DNA of 64,000 nt, taken from NCBI GenBank assembly GCA_905178155.1, contig CAJINV010000001.1:7075794-7139793 (forward strand), written 5' to 3'. Shown one piece after another: positions 1 to 11,800 of this stretch. Numbering within the stretch: position 1 is the first letter of the stretch; the number at the start of each line of letters is the position of its first letter. Position numbers and translations under genes: made by a program. A model generated the notes under the pieces. It searched no databases. It worked only from the letters and a program-made list of their open reading frames with translations, and was not told the DNA's origin. The stretch is from Amoebophrya sp. A120. Lineage: Eukaryota > Sar > Dinophyceae > Syndiniales > Amoebophryaceae.

Positions 1-93
1 TATCTGTTTCCGCGGTGGCTTTCGCTTGTCAATCTATGTGCTTGCACAACATAAGGTAAAACGAACGAGCTCTTGCACCTATTACCAACTCAG

Positions 94-2268
94 GTACAAA
101 GCCCGCGTGCAGGAACTGACCCGCGAGCTCCAGGACGTCAGGAAAGAGCAGCTGGAATTGAGCGACATGAAATCTCTCTACCGCACTCTAGAGGAGGAGA
201 ACAGGATTCTGAAGGAGCAGATCCGGCTCTTGAAGGACGAGCAGATAGAGATCGCGCAACAGCACGAAGCTGAGATTGCGAGATTAAAAGAGCAGGTGCG
301 GGAGGATTTTCAAGATCTGTCACCAGTCTACGCGGAAATGGCACAAGTGATCGCTGCGAGGGACGGGTTAGCGAGTGAAATCGAAACATACCGGCGCGAG
401 CTGTACTTGCTGCGGGAGAATGTGAAGGTGGAAGCGGAGCAGCATGCGAGCAAGTTGCGACAGCTAGAGGAGAATCTGGCACAAGCAGTCAAGGAAAAGA
501 CGGAGCTGGAGCACAGCCTGGAAAGATGGAAAAGTAGTTTGATTTTTTTTGGCGATAACTTTTTGTTTCTAGCTCTGCTTTTGCATGTGTCATCCTCAAG
601 CTTTCACCGCTAAATCAATGCGCTTAGTAGAGTCATCATGCACAACTGCTCCGTATTCGTTACACAGGAAAACTCAATGACGCCACACGTAAGTTTCGGG
701 AGCTGGAGCAAGAAAGCGAGCGCAACGCCGAGGAACGGGATCGCTTGCACGGGAAAGCCTTGGGCCAAATGCAGCAAGACCACGAGGTGGCGGTCCGGGC
801 CCTGCAAAGCGAAATTTCCACCCTGAAAAATCAGATTGCCAGTCTGAAAGACCACCTTTCGAAGGCGCAGGCTGCGGAAGACGAGAAAGCTTCTCTGGTA
901 AAGGGAGCAAAGGAGGAGTGGGAAGCGGAGAGGATAGGTATCTTTTCGACTTTGATGAGAGCCATAGATGATGAAGTTCAACAAGGTCAAGGCTGCAATG
1001 TTTTCGTTAGCAGTGGTTTCGAGAAGTACTAGAAGAAAAACCCCAACTGAACTTTTCAGCAATGGAGCACCGACACAAACTTGAGTTGCAGCACACGGAG
1101 GGGTTTTATGTTGACAAGCTGGATGGGAAAACGAAGGAATATGAAGCCTCTCTGGAGCAGCGGGACGTAGACACTGCGAAGATGCGCAAGGGCTTGGAGC
1201 AGAGGTGTCAGACCTTGGAAACCGAGCACAAAGAGCAGAGCAAGAAGCTCTACGGTACAGATTTTTTTGTGTGGAACTTTGTACGATGTGGTCTTGGTGG
1301 TCGTGTGCATGAAAATGTTCGGGACGAGCCCGTTCTTTTTGTGTTTTGCTTCTTTCGGTGAAAATAAAACGTCGCTGCACAACGAACACGCAGAAATGGC
1401 GTTGATGCACTTCCTTGCGTCCGCCCAGCAGAAGAACAAGGGCCCGGAGCAGAAGGTCGTTTTTTCCCTCTGGAAGGCCGTTGCGAGGGATCAAGCGGGG
1501 ACAAGGAGGGAATCGGAGCTGGCCAAGGATCGGGATGAGCAGATCAACGCGTTGAGAAAGCAAGCTGAGCGGGAACAAAACCAACTCAGGGTCGCCGTGG
1601 AGGAGGACAAGAAGAACCGCGAAACGCTGGATAGACTCAAGGAGGAAGAGGTAGGAATAACTTTACAAATACCTTTGCAATACATACTTGTGCTTCTCCT
1701 TTCTTATGTTGAAAAAATGCCAGGTAGTGGTAGTGCACTAACCTAAGCACAGAAACCGAAAAAATCACAACAGCGCAAGAAGAACCTTGTCGAGAAACTT
1801 TCCGAAACCGCGAGAGTCGAACGCGCGAAGTGCCAAAAGGAGCACGAGAAGCATGAGCAGGAGTCCAAGCGGGTCACTACTGCGTTGAAAGAACGGAACA
1901 GCGAATTAGAGGCCATCATTCGGGAATTAGAGGGCAAGATGGAGGAGCTGGAGAAAAACGTGCTGCAAAGAAAATTGCAACAGTCCATGAAACTGCAAGT
2001 CCTCGCTCCTCGTGTGTCCGTCACTATTAACGGCGACACGGTGAATATGATGGATGTCGAGGTGGCTCCGAGCAGTGAAGATTTGAAGCAGATCATGCAC
2101 AAGGAGGTTCTTCCCCGGTTCTCGAAGATCTTGCTGTCGGAAGATTTCGATGAAAGCCGGACGCAGGCCCGCGTGCAGGAGGTCATGAACAACATGGTAC
2201 AAGTGATCGAGAACAAACTGCAAGGAATTTTCGGCGCGAACTGTCTGCGGACCACGGCGGCAATTTGA
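94..2268 (+). CDS. Coiled-coil protein, 3' part (5' end outside window)
   Basis: Five exons fit in phase: 94-533, 668-937, 1060-1254, 1394-1650 and 1753-2268. All introns are GT-AG and 102-139 bp long, and position 94 follows a CTCAG acceptor, so earlier exons lie to the left. The visible 558 residues are almost entirely long charged heptad-rich helix (for example LEEENRILKEQIRLLK), broken only near the end. The last ~100 residues contain a non-coil stretch, SVTINGDTVNMMDVEVAP, followed by a helical tail ending in TTAAI. This composition suits a structural or scaffold protein of the cytoskeleton or basal apparatus, but no family is identifiable. One segment, EIETYRRELYLL, recalls intermediate-filament rods, which is too weak to name it. 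Exon structure is well supported; function is unknown. Confidence 0.8.
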
Positions 2269-3747
2269 GCGGTGGCAGCGATGGGGGGTTGATGTTGTGG
2301 AGAACAAGTTGAGTCTTTAACAGCAGAAGTTCGAAACAGTTTTTTGTCACATTTTGCATACCGAGAAAATAACAGCAGTAGTCTTTAAAACTACTTTTCA
2401 GCATCTAGAAACAACAGTATCTTTGATTGATTTTTCAGACATTTGCATCAGTATCGCATATTGATAACGGTTCACTTTAACTTTTTCTTTCGAATAGCAA
2501 GTACACACAGTCACAATCTCAAAATCGGTTTTTCTTCTTAACAGCAAATTACAACAGGTTTTTATCACATCTTTATCACGCACGTATCAAGCATTTGAAT
2601 TAGTGGTTTCCGCCTGGAGTTCAAATTCGCATTTGATTTTCCAGTGTAGCAGAAAGAGAAACGCAATAATGCCGATGCTGCAGCTTTGCAGCTTTCTCCT
2701 GGGCAACTGTAAACACTTTTCAACTTGTTAGCATTTGGATGGACTTTTGACACTTACAACTCGGTTTCACTTGAGAGTTTGCATGTAAAAATAAACTTTG
2801 AAGTTTGAAAGTAGCAAAAGCTGTACATGTAGCTGTAGGATGACGTTTCACAACTGTACTCTACTTACATTTGGAAAGCCTTCGAGGAAAACTTGTACAA
2901 AATTTAGCTGGAGCGATTTGCGCTCGGTTTGGCGAGACACACTAGACAGATGAGCTGCTGAACATCGGAACTCGTACAACCGTGCCAAAAGAAATAACTT
3001 CAATCGTACAACGAACAAGCAGATTGCAGAACATTCTGTGATGTCGGAAAGTACATCAGTTTGTGCCCAGGCTATCGCGAGAGAGCAACAAAAAAAACTC
3101 GGTTCGTTCATTTTGATGGCCTTCGGTCGTTTTTGTGCAAACACGTACAAAAGAGCGAGAGCGAGCGATTTTCGTCCAAATAAGAAACTTTTGCAGCTTT
3201 TGTCGTGTTTCCCGAAAATCCCTCCAACCTTTTGCAACCTCCTCCAACATCACATGGACCAAGTTGATAACACCCGTAGCCACAACCTCAAAGCGACTAT
3301 ACCTTTTCAAACCAAAATTTGAGCCTGTGCTACTCCAAGCTCACAAGTATACCAGTGCTGCTTTTTTTCAGTAATTTGGTAGTGAGCCGAGAGGTGTCTT
3401 ATTCTTTTTCAGCCTGAAGAACAATCTTGCATGCTTTTTCCATTTTTTTAAGCTCTCGCTTTTTTTCGAGTTTTTCATTCTTCGTGTTCGCCTCCTTGTC
3501 GATTCCCCCGCGGGTGAGTCTGAGGAGCATTTGAAAAACAGTGTCAAAAACCTCGTGTCTGTTGACTTGATTCATATATTCATCGAATACGCTCGTTTTT
3601 AACACTCTCTCTTTTTCCAACCCTTTTTACTACCTGCAGTCTTGACGGTAGAGTTCTGGAAAAGTATACAAATCCTGAAAAAGATATACCATTTTGATTC
3701 TGAAAAGAAATTGACAAAGATCGTATCGGTTTTAGTTGAACATCAAA
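2269..3747. other. Intergenic region, AT-rich
   Basis: About 1.5 kb without a convincing gene on the + strand. It is AT-rich with many short T runs followed by CAG, as expected of a 3' untranslated tail and the promoter or leader of the next gene. The only candidate coding stretch is a lysine-rich minus-strand ORF at 3399-3575, listed separately. A TTTTAG at 3731-3735 lies 12 bases before the next start codon and could be an acceptor for leader trans-splicing. Confidence 0.5.
3399..3575 (-). CDS. Possible small lysine-rich protein or last exon
   Basis: A minus-strand ORF of 58 codons from the first ATG (MNQVNRHEVFDTVF...), open back to about 3620. It has a plausible globular-to-helical composition: an FDTVFQMLLRL amphipathic stretch, then alternating Lys/Glu, ending AEKE. 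A CTGCAG acceptor-like sequence lies just upstream on that strand, so it could be the terminal exon of a minus-strand gene. However, an in-frame stop separates that site from the ORF, no other minus-strand gene is seen in the window, and the sequence sits in AT-rich DNA. No family is recognised. It may well be a chance ORF. Confidence 0.2.
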   Translation of the reverse strand: MNQVNRHEVFDTVFQMLLRLTRGGIDKEANTKNEKLEKKRELKKMEKACKIVLQAEKE

Positions 3748-6700
3748 ATGACGTCCTCGTCGTCTTCTACTGAGCCGCCTAAGGTGCTCGTCGTCACGTC
3801 CTTGGATTACTTCGGCGCCGCTATCCTGAGTAAAAACCTACCCACACCAGAGTCAGGATGGGGATTTTGCAACGCAAACCTAGGAGTTCTGTGAGTCACG
3901 CATGACAAGTTGCACTCTGCAGCGTAGTGCAGGTTAGCAAGTGCAGCCGCATCACAGATTCATCTGCTCATCCTGTTCACAGCATCACAAAGTCCAAAAC
4001 ACGATTGGAAATGGCTCTCATGCGGATGCGCATTACAAGTCTTCCTGTCTTTGCAAATCTGCATTACAACTCTGGTGTGGGTACGTTTTTACTCAGGATA
4101 GCCGCGGCTTTGTCAGTATTGAAGAAGAACGCATTCGAGAACGTTCTGTGTGTCGTCTGTGGGGGCAGCAAGGGACTGGATGTCATTGCAGAATGTCAGA
4201 AGCACGGGTAGGATTCTTTTCGAATGACTTGCCATTTGATGAATCCGTTTTCAGTTTTATTGTCAAGGTGGACAACAAGAAACTTTTGCAATGAGTACTA
4301 TTCTGTTGCGTAAATACAAGGTAGCAAGCTCGATTTTCATCCACATACTCAAAATCACAGGTATTCCAACTTCGTGTCTACCGACGCTGCGATGCTCAAA
4401 GCGGTCTGCGAGTCCTTCAAAGCCGACGTATCGATCGGTTTGGGACCGAATCTACCGACAACAAGTCTCTCGCTCACATTCACTTACGCGTCAGAAAGCA
4501 AATTCTCACCGCCAGGCCCCGCCTGGCCGGAGTTCGGCGCCATCGTGAGCGGTGCTACAGAATCGAAAATGACACTGGGCACCGAAACGACCGCTCTTAC
4601 CATCACAACCTCCGACACGGCAATAAGTCTGCGTTACAAGCACATCTCCGCGTTTTCCACCCTTCTACAAAAAGTGGTGGAGCAAGACCTCTCGGTCGGG
4701 GAGAAAACTGCGGCCTTTGACTTCTCCGCTGCGGCAGGAACCCGAGCAGAGGAGGGCTACTTTGTGGACCCCGACACCATGTCACTCGACGAGGCCGACC
4801 GGTTTGTGCGCGCGTGCAATTTACCGCCGTACGAGTGTGCGTTGGTCAAGTCAAAGTTGGACGGATTTGACTACTACGTGGATTCGTGTGACCACTACAT
4901 TCACTACCTGAAATCAATCGGACAGCACTCCGCTTCGAGCTCTTCCAGTGGGCCGAAACTGCTCGGCGACTGCGAAACCACGGCGACGAAACAGTACTCA
5001 GCAGATACGCACTGGTACTCAAATGTGGGCGGAACGATCGTGAAGGTGCAAGCGGAAACCATGAAACTGCGCAAGAGAAACGAAGTCACGCAGCTGATTC
5101 CAGGTACTTTTACGAGGGGTTTGTTATTGTTTATTGGGGGACGAAATGCTTCATCGGACTCGTTCCTTGCTTGTGATTTGTCTTGACCCAACAGACCAAA
5201 TATTTATTCATTTCTATTTCCAAAACAGGTCAAGCCATCGGTGCGCAGGCGAAAAAGCGACTGCGCATGAACGAGCCGTTGATTGGCCTTACCGCAATGG
5301 GCTACATCGAAAAAGCCCTTTCCAGCGGCTGGATCGGCGTAGAGGGCCCGCATATGAAGAAGTTCGAGGCGGCCATCGCACGGATTTGCTCGGTAAGGAG
5401 TTTTTACTGTTGCTAGGTAGCAGCGGCCACGTTGTTTGGAATAAAGCAATGTTTTGATGGCTATGCCGACATGTAAAAGAGGTGAGTCCGCACGTCGAAT
5501 AAAACTTCTGATTTTCATCATAACAGGTCGAAGCAGCCTGTGCGGTGCAGTCCGGAACAGCGGCGCTCTACGGGGCCATGAAAGCGCTCGGAGTCAGCGA
5601 TCAGTTGCACCACGTGATCGTGCCGACGTACACCTGCGCCGCCTGCGCAGACGCGATCGTGCACGCGGGAGGTAACTTTTTCTACCCTTTTCTTTCAGCC
5701 TTCTATACCAAAATGCGTGAGTGTGCAGTCTTTTGCGGACAAGAAGTTGAAGCTTTTTATTCGAGAGACGAATATTTTTTGGAAAATCAAAATGGAACAA
5801 CACAGGTATTCCTGTGGCAGTAGACTGCGAGTTGGACTCTTACGGTCTCTCCTTCGAGGCCGTCCGGGATACCATTTTGAATGACGAAAACATCGTGGGT
5901 GTTGTCATTGCTCCCTGCTACGGGATTCCATCACGCGACCACATGAAAATTCACGAGCTCTGCAAGGAGCAGGGTCTGTGGCTCTGCGAAGACAACTGCG
6001 AGAGTTACGGCGCTGTTATGCAGGTACATTATTTGAGGTTTAGCTTTGGCGGTGGTGAAAGGAGTAGATCCTGAAACACGGGTCGGATGTAACAATTCAG
6101 TATCACCGTATAGATTTTTCAGTATTGCAACCGTGTAGGCTCTTCTTTCATCTTGCTACGGGACCCAAAAAACAGATCGAAGACGACGCTGGGGAGTCCA
6201 AGACGTCCAGTAGCAGCGACACCGTACGCACGGCGAAGGTTGGCTCTATGTCCACCATGTCGGTCGTGTCCGTGCGGTCCGAGAAAATGGTCGGCGTGGG
6301 CGAGGGCGGCGCTATTCTGTCGAACGACGCAGCCTTGGTTTCCAAGGCGCGTTGGTGGTGCAGCCGAGCGCCGGTGCGGGGATGCGGGTTGTGGAGAGTG
6401 TACGAGCACGAGAACATCGGGCAGAACTTCCGGTTGCCGGAGCTGCTCGGTGCAGTCGGGTTGGCAGCTTGCGAGAACTTGCCGGTCATGATTGAGCGGA
6501 AAAGGAACATCCACAAGTGGTACCAGGAACTGCTTTATCAAATCTAAAGATGTCTGGGTCTGGAAGATTGCGAGGCTTGTCATGCTTGTCTGGCATGACC
6601 AAAAAGTTTGTCATGCGTGTCCAAGAAGAGACCCTTTTGCCTGTCATGAAAAAACGCAGTTTGTCATGCGAAAAACGCAACACAAAGAAGCGCAGGTATT

Positions 6701-7316
6701 TCTCATGCTTGGCTGTGCATTACAGAGCATTCACTATTCCCAACGCAGCATTACAAGTTTCCAGACCCCGACACTTTTGCAATGCATATGCTTGGGGACA
6801 TTCCATTCCTCAAATTCCAGCAGAACAAACCGCTGGACGAGCCCGTGTGGTGGCTCAACGCGCTCAGGGTACTGATAAATTTATGCTGTCGCAGCTTCAG
6901 AAAAGCAATGATTTTCTTCGGTATACTTCCTTCAGGTGGCAAATCCTTGAATTTTCCTTTCGGAGTATTGAACAATCGTTTATCCACCTCATTCATCACA
7001 AAAACATCAGATCGAAACCCCGGCCAACGGCAAGCCTTTGGCGGATAAGTTTTGTGGCGCCAAGCCGCAGGCGAATCTCGCTGAAGCCGTCGGCATGCGA
7101 CTGATGAAGCACCACCCGAACATCGAGATCAGGCCGGCGTTCTTCCCGCTCCACAAGATGAGCTGCTTCAGCGAACATGCGAGAACTTGCCCGAACGCGG
7201 ACATCGTCTACGAGAGATTACTTTGCGTGCCCTCCAGCGCGCAGCTGACGCGCGAGGACATTGAAGAAGTGTGCGCCGCGCTGCGAGACAGTCTACAAGA
7301 AATCGTAGTGGGCTGA
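3748..7316 (+). CDS. Formyltransferase-like / DegT-family PLP aminotransferase fusion, 728 aa
   Basis: Nine exons sum to 2,187 nt: 3748-3821, 4106-4207, 4361-5103, 5229-5392, 5527-5671, 5806-6023, 6176-6535, 6794-6868 and 7011-7316. Residues ~320-728 are a DegT/DnrJ/EryC1/StrS aminotransferase, a family that transfers an amino group to keto-sugar nucleotides. Visible motifs are SGTAAL (370-375), the cofactor-nitrogen Asp in CEDNCESYGA (D472), the Schiff-base lysine in RSEKMVGVGEGG (K519), and a typical C-terminus with PLHKM and CVPSSAQLTREDI. The first ~310 residues begin with a Rossmann-like strand (KVLVVTSLDYFG) and contain VSIGLGPNLP and RACNLPPYECALV, which resemble the fold and the C-terminal hot spot of sugar or methionyl-tRNA formyltransferases; the usual Asn-His-Asp catalytic set is not visible, so this half is tentative. 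The start is the first ATG after a TTTTAG. The sixth intron's acceptor could alternatively be at 6138. Introns one and seven are introners, listed separately. Confidence 0.85.
3817..4105. mobile_element. Introner 1: TIR-bounded intron in the DegT-family gene
   Basis: A 279-bp element at 3822-4100 has terminal inverted repeats of 32 bp (3822-3853 and 4069-4100) matching at 31 of 32 positions. It begins TATCCTGAG, ends CTCAGGATA, and is flanked by the direct repeat GCCGC (3817-3821 and 4101-4105). Removing the element plus one GCCGC joins TTC GGC GCC GC to G GCT TTG in frame. Splicing at the nearby GT (3830) and AG (4094-4095) instead gives an immediate TAG. The interior carries GCATTACAA twice and CATGACAA once, motifs shared with the other introners. 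There is no coding capacity, so it would be non-autonomous. Confidence 0.88.
6531..6793. mobile_element. Introner 2: TIR-bounded intron in the DegT-family gene
   Basis: The element at 6536-6788 has 30-bp terminal inverted repeats (6536-6565 and 6759-6788) matching at 22 of 30 positions, with the inner block GGTCTGGAA identical. It begins TATCAAAT, ends TTGCAATGCATA and is flanked by TGCTT (6531-6535 and 6789-6793). Excision of the element plus one TGCTT joins GAA CTG CTT to GGG GAC ATT in frame, giving KWYQELLGDIPFLKF, which reads like a normal DegT-family C-terminal region. No GT-AG choice within the duplication fits. The interior repeats TTGTCATG and GCATTACA. Confidence 0.85.
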
Positions 7317-8867
7317 AATGAGTAGATTTTGAAGCAAATAAAGGAAAAGAAACAAAAGGAAAAGAAACAATGTTTTTGGTTTAGAAATCTACCCCCAAAG
7401 AGTTCTTGTTGTAAAGTACGCAAATGTAAAGTCACAGACGCAGGTAGAAGAAATAATGTGAGAAAAGTCCCATGTGCTTTGACGTTTTGGAGCCGATTAC
7501 CGAGGTAAAATGCTTTTTTTGGTTAAGTAATTATCTTCCTCTGTGATCAAGTTGTGAAAACCCAAAGCAGGAACTGCTGCTAAGGAAAAACACAGACAGA
7601 GTCACAGAATTTATTTGCTAGGTAGAGCCTAGCGGAGCCCGGCACTTCCTGGCTGAAGTGGCGAAGGTTCGTCTTATTCGGAATTTTACACTATCAAATG
7701 ACCACAATTCATCCTCCTGGACCTGGTACAGTAGAGTAGCAGATTGAGTGGAAAAGCAACGACAGGACAAAATACTTTCGGATTTACAGTTCTTGATTGT
7801 CTTTAGTTCTTCGCGGGAGTTTTAGGGTGAAAACCTGCGCTACCTCCCGGAAGGTAGTTTCAACGCGGTCTCCCAGATCGGTAATTGGAAGAATCACAAC
7901 GGCAATATTCGTTTTTGATGGTTCTTTTTGCATGCAAGAGACAATGCCCTTTCAACCGCAAGACAAGGCTGCAAATAATTTTGTCTTCAACAATCAAAGC
8001 ATAAGATACCCAGCAGAGAATTCCACGGGAGTGGGACGCGTTCGCGTGTGCGAAACCTCCCCGCGCAGACATCGTTTGTTTTCGACTTAGCATGCTGACA
8101 TCGCCTTCACCGTAGCGGTAAAGAAAATAGAGAAAAATACACCTCGTGTGGGTCGTGTGACAGAAGCGTGAGTGACGTATTCTGAGGTTTTCGGTAACAT
8201 GCCGTCGAAAGATTTGACTGCAATCGTCTAGGTATATGAGGCGACACGCCATACTGGTACCTGCCTTGTAGCATTACCAGGCAATCCAGTTTCGGTCTTG
8301 AACTACGAGAATCGGTGGAGAAATTACGTATTGAGCGTCTTTGGGTCGTGGGAAGAGAGAGCCGTAATGAGAGATTTGCCTACTATACCTTTGTGTTTTA
8401 CCCTCGTATCTCATACATAACTCATCCGCACAGGACCCTCATCAAACACTTTTGCATGCCATCGTCGCAATTTTTGCGTTTATGCAGTTCAAGAGCTAAG
8501 ACATAGATACCCTTTATCAATCACGGTGCATGATTGTCGCGCTAACATACGAAAAGTTTGTTGCGCATACTCTTCTACCCAACCACTGCAATCGTTGAAT
8601 ACCCACGACCCCAATCGTTTACTACTCGTCCACACGCTTTTGTGATTTTGCCACAATTCGACCAACACCTATTTTACAATTCAGCAGGTTACGTTTTTGT
8701 AATTCAAGATTTTTTAAGAGCGCCACCGCCACGAGAAAATAGGGACGGCGTAGGATCACCGAATCGCTTGGCATAGAAGAATCCTCCACTTGTGTGCGGA
8801 AGCATAGGTGGAGCGATGGGTTTGTGGCAGCTTCCGTGTGACCACTCGTCGGGCCTCACAGTGGTGG
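7317..8867. other. Intergenic region
   Basis: About 1.55 kb with no credible coding sequence on either strand. It must hold the 3' end of the aminotransferase gene and the upstream control region of the surface-protein gene. A GTG-initiated reading frame extends the next gene back to 8808, but the first ATG followed by a signal peptide is at 8868. No RNA gene or repeat family is recognised. Confidence 0.5.
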
Positions 8868-11800
8868 ATGCGTAAGATCTCGCTCGCCCTTCTTGGGCTC
8901 ACCGCCCTCGAAACCAAGGGGCAGTCCTCGAGCTCGTCCAGCCGGCGAGCGCAGGAGGAGGCGGGGCAGCCTGGAACGTCGTCACATGGGAAAAAGGACG
9001 AGCAGGAGGATGCGGCGAACGGCAGATCTGGCGGGTCGTCCTCTGCGTCGTCGCACGCCGGAGAACAAGAACACGACCAGCACCAAGCACAACACCCTTA
9101 CAAACTTTTAGCCGATCACAAGGATGTTCCCGGCCGGGAAGATCGCGGTCTGTCGACCGCCCGGTTCCGGCGAGCCGCCCGGCGGCTCCGGGAGGATGAC
9201 GCGCGCGCCGGGAAAGAGGAGTCGTCAATACACACGGGTATAAGTGGGGAGGAAGCGAAAAACGCCCAGGATGTTGAGAGAACGTTGTACCAGGAGCACG
9301 AAGAACAGATCGACCCCTCCATTTTTTACGACGACAACGGCAACCTGCTGGAAGAGTCCGAGATTCGCCGGCGTCTCGCCACTCAGCCGTTCGAAAAGGA
9401 CTGGAACTGGCTCTCCGGGACGACGGCGCGAATCGGTACCGGTAGTTACGTGGCGTCCGGCTCGAGCATTTTCCTGAAAGCGACGACGGACATGTCGCTG
9501 GTGAACCGCGTGGACGTGAAAATGTCCACGGGAAACTACTTTTCCACCTCCAAACCGAACCCCACGATGAAGTTCATCGCCGGCACCGCCACGGCACGGA
9601 CGCAGTGCGTGAACGGCGCCAACGGGCGGAACGTCGTGCTGGGGTCTGTGGACACCAGCAACAACCCTTCCTTCGGTTCGGAGACCCATCCCTTGCCCTG
9701 CACCCTGAAAGACACCCCCGCGCAGCCGACCCGCGCCACCAACGAAGATACGGCGATCAACAACAAAATCTCCTTCATGCACGGCGGTACCTACCGACTC
9801 TGCTTCGCGCCGGACGGAAACTTCGGGACGCGGACGGACGACGTGACCAGTTACTGGCTGACTAACCCGGTCGTAGTGGAAGGGGTGTCCTCGACTTGTG
9901 CGACGCAGAACTGCTTAAAAGCAGAGCCATGGTACTGCTGGTCCGCGGGGCACGGAGAGTACGTGCAGGGTGCCGGTAACGTCAACCAGTACGTAGAATG
10001 CCAGATTTCCTTTGTTGTGGGAAACAAGCGAGCCGGGTGGGATCTGATGATGCTATCCGGTGCGACCTCGAAAATGACCTGGACCCAGCTGTTTGCCGGG
10101 GAAACCTACCACTCGGGGAACGGCACTGTTGACACGGTACTACTGCAATATTGTTTCTGTTTATGTTTTCCAGTTGAAAGTTCATTCTTGTGGGAATAGG
10201 TTATTGTATTTTGCATGTAAAATACTAAACTTTCCTCAAGAACGTCGGGTAGCTGCATGGTATTTTAGATTGAGCAACGCAACCCCTATCGCGCATAAAC
10301 GATGAAAAACGAAAAACATAAACACCAAAACAGCCCGCCACGGAACGCGCCTGCGCCTCCGGCGACCCAGAGGGTGGCATTTGGGACTACACCAGCATGG
10401 GAGGCTTCACTAATAACGGTTTCCTCGACGTCACTTCCAGCATTATTGGAAAGATGCCCCGCGTCGGCCACAACCGGTTTGGGAGTTACACCGTGCGTCT
10501 TTGCTACTGCCCGAACTACAAAGCCAACAACGCCGCGGCAAGCAACTGCGGGCTGCAGAACGACTACATCCAGTCTTTCGGGATCCTCTACATCTGGCGC
10601 ATGAACATTTGCGACAGTGGCAACGCGGAAACCAACGACGGGGCGGACTGCCGCGACGCGCCTTACTTCAGAGTGTTACCGCACATCCGGTTTGTGCCCC
10701 AACTCTCCTGCCCCATGGGAGGTGGCTGCCACGCGAACAGCTTTAACAGGATAGCCTTCGTCGACATCGCGCCAACGAACGACCGCAACTTCTGGGACAG
10801 CAACGCAGGGTGTGCGACCACCGGGCAGACGGAAAGCACCAAAGCGGTGTGGCCCGCCGCCGGGATGACCAGAACGCTCAGCGGCGGTTCGAGGCAGGAC
10901 TACAAGGCCTGGGCCACGTCTCTGCCGCGGTTGGATATTGCAACCAACGAGAAGCTCGATGTTTGCTACTGCAACGGGGCTACTGTCAGCGATTGCAACG
11001 TACTCTTACTCTTCTTTTTGATGTTTTGATTTCTCTGAGGGATATGGCTTCTTTCACTATCTTTGTTTGGTGCTACAACGAACAGCAGCACAGCTCCCCG
11101 TGAGCATGAATTTCTTTGCACGTAAGATAAGCAGTAGAAATGAAAAAACTTTCCGCACCCACAGACACCATCCAACTGGTTCCGGATTGGGCACGTCGTC
11201 GGCGGTCATTTCAACCTGGCTTTCAAGGGTGACAGCACCGGCAGTGGCACCGCTGCAGAGTCCATGTCCCTCATCCAAGTGGTCGGGAAGCAGGGCATGC
11301 TGGGTTTCGTCGGTGGTTACAAGACCGCGCCCTTCATCACGAGTACGAGTCAGGCAGCGACGTCCGAGGCAAACGCAAACCGGTATGTGTCCCGCGGGGA
11401 CGGGCCGCGGTATAGTGACATCGCGATTGTGAAGCTGATGAGTTACGACACCATCGGGATGATCAGCTACCAGGGAACGATGCGGACCATCGAGGCGTAC
11501 TACAGTTACGACAAGACCACGCCGAGCGACAAGAGCACGAAGCTGGATACCCACTGCCAGTCAAGCAGTTACTCCACAGACTTGGTAACGGGACCGGGCA
11601 CCTCCGCAACCGCGCAGACCTACCACGCGGTCGCGAACGCCACGGATGAGAATGAAGCTTCCGCGTATTTCAGTTTTACCGGTGCGAACAAAGACCTCCA
11701 GATGACGGTAAAGAAGGCTGGCACCATTGCGATTTGCTTTTGCGGGATCGTTAACGAGGCTGCGTCGCCCTGGAACTGCAACAAGAACTGGCGGTTTGCC

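Noticed and set aside
610-1584. Minus-strand ORF of about 320 codons over the coiled-coil gene
   Set aside because: It spans several introns and exons of the + strand gene whose splice phases all agree, so it is a chance frame.
94-2268. Intermediate-filament protein
   Set aside because: One short stretch (EIETYRRELYLL) resembles IF rods, but any long coiled coil can; no conserved rod-end motif is complete.
3822-4100. Reading through introner 1 as coding sequence or using its GT and AG
   Set aside because: Reading through meets a stop within about 30 codons, and GT-AG splicing gives an immediate TAG; only excision at the 5-bp duplication keeps the frame.
8808-8867. N-terminal extension of surface-protein A from a GTG at 8808
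   Set aside because: Nuclear eukaryotic genes rarely start at GTG, and the ATG at 8868 is followed at once by a signal peptide.
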